Part shown: piece after piece, positions 62,288 to 64,000 of the stretch
Position numbering within the stretch: position 1 is the stretch's first letter
How the letters are laid out: each line of letters begins with the position of its first letter
Assembly (NCBI GenBank): GCA_963665545.2
Contig: CAXXKZ010000004.1
Span: forward strand, 1,054,001-1,118,000
Length of the DNA: 64,000 nt
Direction: 5' to 3'
Origin: G963665545 sp963665545
Lineage (GTDB): Bacteria > Pseudomonadota > Gammaproteobacteria > Xanthomonadales > SZUA-36
Position numbers and translations under genes: made by a program
The notes under the pieces: generated by a model
Told to the model about the DNA's origin: nothing
The model's database searches: none
Seen by the model: only the letters and a program-made list of their open reading frames with translations

Positions 62288-64000
62288 ATGCGCACAATAT
62301 TTGTCATTTTGTTTTCGCTGCTTGCATTCGCAGCGTGCAAGCCAGCAGCAGAACCCACAACCGACAGCAGTGTCGATCGGCCAGCGCCGCTGCATCTGCC
62401 GGCTGGTGTTGAGCTGGTGGAGGCCTACGCCGGCTCGGGCGCAGACGTCTCAATCCCATATTCCAAATACCGGCTGGATAACGGGCTCACCATTATCCTG
62501 CACGAGGACCATTCTGATCCTCTGGTGCGGGTCGATGTCACCTACCACGTGGGCTCGAATCGGGAGGAGCCGGGGCGCTCGGGATTCGCGCACTTTTTTG
62601 AACACATGATGTTTGAAGGCTCCGCCAATGTAGCCGAGGGTCAACACTCGAAAATTCTGTCCAATGCCGGCGGGAGCCTGAACGGAACCACCAATTCCGA
62701 TCGCACCAATTACTACGAGTCCATGCCCATTAACCAACTCGAAATCGCCTTGTGGCTCGAAGCGGATCGCATGGGATTTTTGCTTGACGCGGTATCAACC
62801 GAGAAATTTGAAGTGCAGCGGGAAACGGTTAAAAACGAGCGTGGGCAACGGGTCGACAATGTCCCTTATGGACGGCTCGGTGAAACCATGTACAAGAGTC
62901 TCTATCCGCCGGATCACCCCTATTCCTGGCCGGTCATAGGCTGGATCGAAGACTTGGACGCGGCCGAGCTGGATGACCTGCGACGGTTCTTTCTTCGATG
63001 GTATGCGCCCAACAACGCCCAACTGGTCATTGGTGGCAGCATCGACCCACAACAAACCCTGCAATGGGTAGCAAAATATTTCGGACCCATAGCGCGAGGC
63101 CCAGACGTCCCCAATCTTGTCAAACAGCCCGCTCAGCTGAGTGAGGATCAATATGTCACGCTGGAGGACAACGTCCACCTGCCCGCCATCGCGATGTTAT
63201 TTCCGACGGTTTATTACAACCATCCGGACGAGGCGCCGCTCGATGCGGCCGCCAAAATCATGGGTCAGGGCCGCGCTTCGCTGTTGTATCAGCGACTGGT
63301 GCAAAGCGGTAGAGCGGTTCATGTATCCGCCAGTCACAGCTGCCGGGAACTGGCTTGTGAAATGTCATTCATCGTGATCCAGAATCCGGCATCGGGGGAA
63401 ACGCTGGCCGAAATGGAATCCGCCATCCGGGAAACACTGCGGGAATTTTCCGAACGCAGCGTCAGCGAAGATGACCTGACTAAATTCAAGGCGCAGATCG
63501 AATCCAGACAGGTATTTGGTATGCAGTCGGTGGCCGGCAAAGTTAGCGCGCTGGCTTTTTCTGAACTGATGACCGGCGACCCCAAACACGTCGAAGAAGA
63601 ATTTCAGCGCTACGCCGCCGTGAGCCTGGAGGACGTCCGCCGGACATTCAGCGAGTACATTGAAGGCAAGCCGTCGGTCGTGGTCAGCGTCGTCCCCCAC
63701 GGCAGCACGTCCCTGGCTGCCGGACCTCCTGACGCTGCGGCGCCCCAGGACCAGGAATTGCGCCAGAAGTTGCATCAACCGGGGGACACGCAGAGCCCCG
63801 GCGCCGCATCCCAACTCAGAGTCGTCAATGACAACTTTGATCGCAGTGTGCAGCCCGAGCCAGGCTTTAATCCAACGGTTGACCTGCCAACAATCCAGGA
63901 TGTCCGTCTGGCCAACGGCGTTAGATTATTGGCAGTGCGCAATGAGGAAACCCCTACGGTCACCATCCAGGTCATTTTCGATGCCGGCCAAAGAGATGAG
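62288..64000 (+). CDS. M16 family peptidase (pitrilysin-like), lipoprotein, partial
   Basis: The ATG at 62288 opens a frame that continues past the right edge (571 codons seen; the family is usually about 900). MRTIFVILFSLLAFAAC is a lipoprotein signal with lipobox FAAC, so Cys17 is lipidated. The inverted zinc motif HFFEH is at residues 102-106, and the third zinc ligand is probably the Glu in ETVKNERGQR, about 75 residues later. The second M16 domain starts near 63880 with VRLANGVRLLAVRNEETP. Such proteins degrade short unstructured peptides in the periplasm. It is divergent from IcmF. The true C-terminus is not visible. Confidence 0.9.
   Translation, partial: MRTIFVILFSLLAFAACKPAAEPTTDSSVDRPAPLHLPAGVELVEAYAGSGADVSIPYSKYRLDNGLTIILHEDHSDPLVRVDVTYHVGSNREEPGRSGFAHFFEHMMFEGSANVAEGQHSKILSNAGGSLNGTTNSDRTNYYESMPINQLEIALWLEADRMGFLLDAVSTEKFEVQRETVKNERGQRVDNVPYGRLGETMYKSLYPPDHPYSWPVIGWIEDLDAAELDDLRRFFLRWYAPNNAQLVIGGSIDPQQTLQWVAKYFGPIARGPDVPNLVKQPAQLSEDQYVTLEDNVHLPAIAMLFPTVYYNHPDEAPLDAAAKIMGQGRASLLYQRLVQSGRAVHVSASHSCRELACEMSFIVIQNPASGETLAEMESAIRETLREFSERSVSEDDLTKFKAQIESRQVFGMQSVAGKVSALAFSELMTGDPKHVEEEFQRYAAVSLEDVRRTFSEYIEGKPSVVVSVVPHGSTSLAAGPPDAAAPQDQELRQKLHQPGDTQSPGAASQLRVVNDNFDRSVQPEPGFNPTVDLPTIQDVRLANGVRLLAVRNEETPTVTIQVIFDAGQRDE

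Noticed and set aside
1..64000. CRISPR arrays, tRNA or rRNA genes, prophage or complete insertion sequences
   Set aside because: Gaps were read on both strands; no spaced direct repeats, cloverleaf-like sequence, rRNA stretch or intact transposase was seen.

Overview
The window reads as chromosome of a heterotrophic, probably marine gammaproteobacterium. I base this on the moderately high GC content, many TonB-dependent receptors (TBDRs), Tat and lipoprotein signals, many exported hydrolases, a TatT-type TRAP system and a fused isobutyryl-CoA mutase. This is inference from gene content; there is no rRNA or tRNA to place it. I saw no CRISPR array, phage block or complete insertion sequence.

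Region 1 (1-13.4 kb, all minus strand) is a dense set of catabolic genes: a membrane dipeptidase, a CocE/NonD hydrolase and two neutral-ceramidase-like amidases, then a fumarylacetoacetate hydrolase-family enzyme, a beta-lactamase-family serine hydrolase broken by two in-frame TAA codons, an SDR oxidoreductase, two GPH/MFS transporters and an MlrC-like M81 peptidase. Several genes overlap or abut. Together they look like a pathway that cleaves amide or ester bonds outside the cytoplasm, imports the product and processes it inside. Region 2 (13.4-19 kb) holds a CehA/McbA-type PHP hydrolase facing a TatT-TatP-DctQM TRAP importer.

Region 3 (19-34 kb) carries a CadC-like TPR regulator divergent from a membrane AraC-type regulator. 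An ABC ATPase, an ABC-2 permease/M1 aminopeptidase fusion with one frameshift, an erythromycin-esterase-family protein, a tricorn-like S41 peptidase and a convergent S9 peptidase follow. Region 4 (34-44 kb) is rearranged. One TBDR is broken, with its middle inverted between 9-bp inverted repeats, next to two out-of-order IS256-family transposase pieces. Beyond them are two intact TBDRs and a 959-aa double hydrolase.

Region 5 (44-51.4 kb, minus strand) is a branched-chain amino-acid operon: leucine dehydrogenase, then E1 alpha, E1 beta and E2 of a branched-chain 2-oxoacid dehydrogenase, then a CocE/NonD hydrolase and an asparaginase. Region 6 (51.5-64 kb) has a Tat-exported epimerase-like protein, a serine hydrolase, pirin, an acyl-CoA ligase, a multiply frameshifted ZIP-like transporter with an internal cyclic-nucleotide-binding domain, IcmF, and an M16 peptidase lipoprotein running off the end. 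Leucine dehydrogenase, the BCKDH subunits and IcmF fit together as valine/isobutyryl-CoA metabolism.

Two families of dispersed palindromic repeats are present. One is a 72-bp REP-like element at 52.7 and 61.9 kb, with a degenerate copy inside the TRAP transporter coding sequence. The other is a 45-bp element at 7.1 and 43.9 kb. At least four genes are broken (serine hydrolase, ABC/M1, ZIP-like, TBDR), so either decay is active here or the assembly carries local errors.
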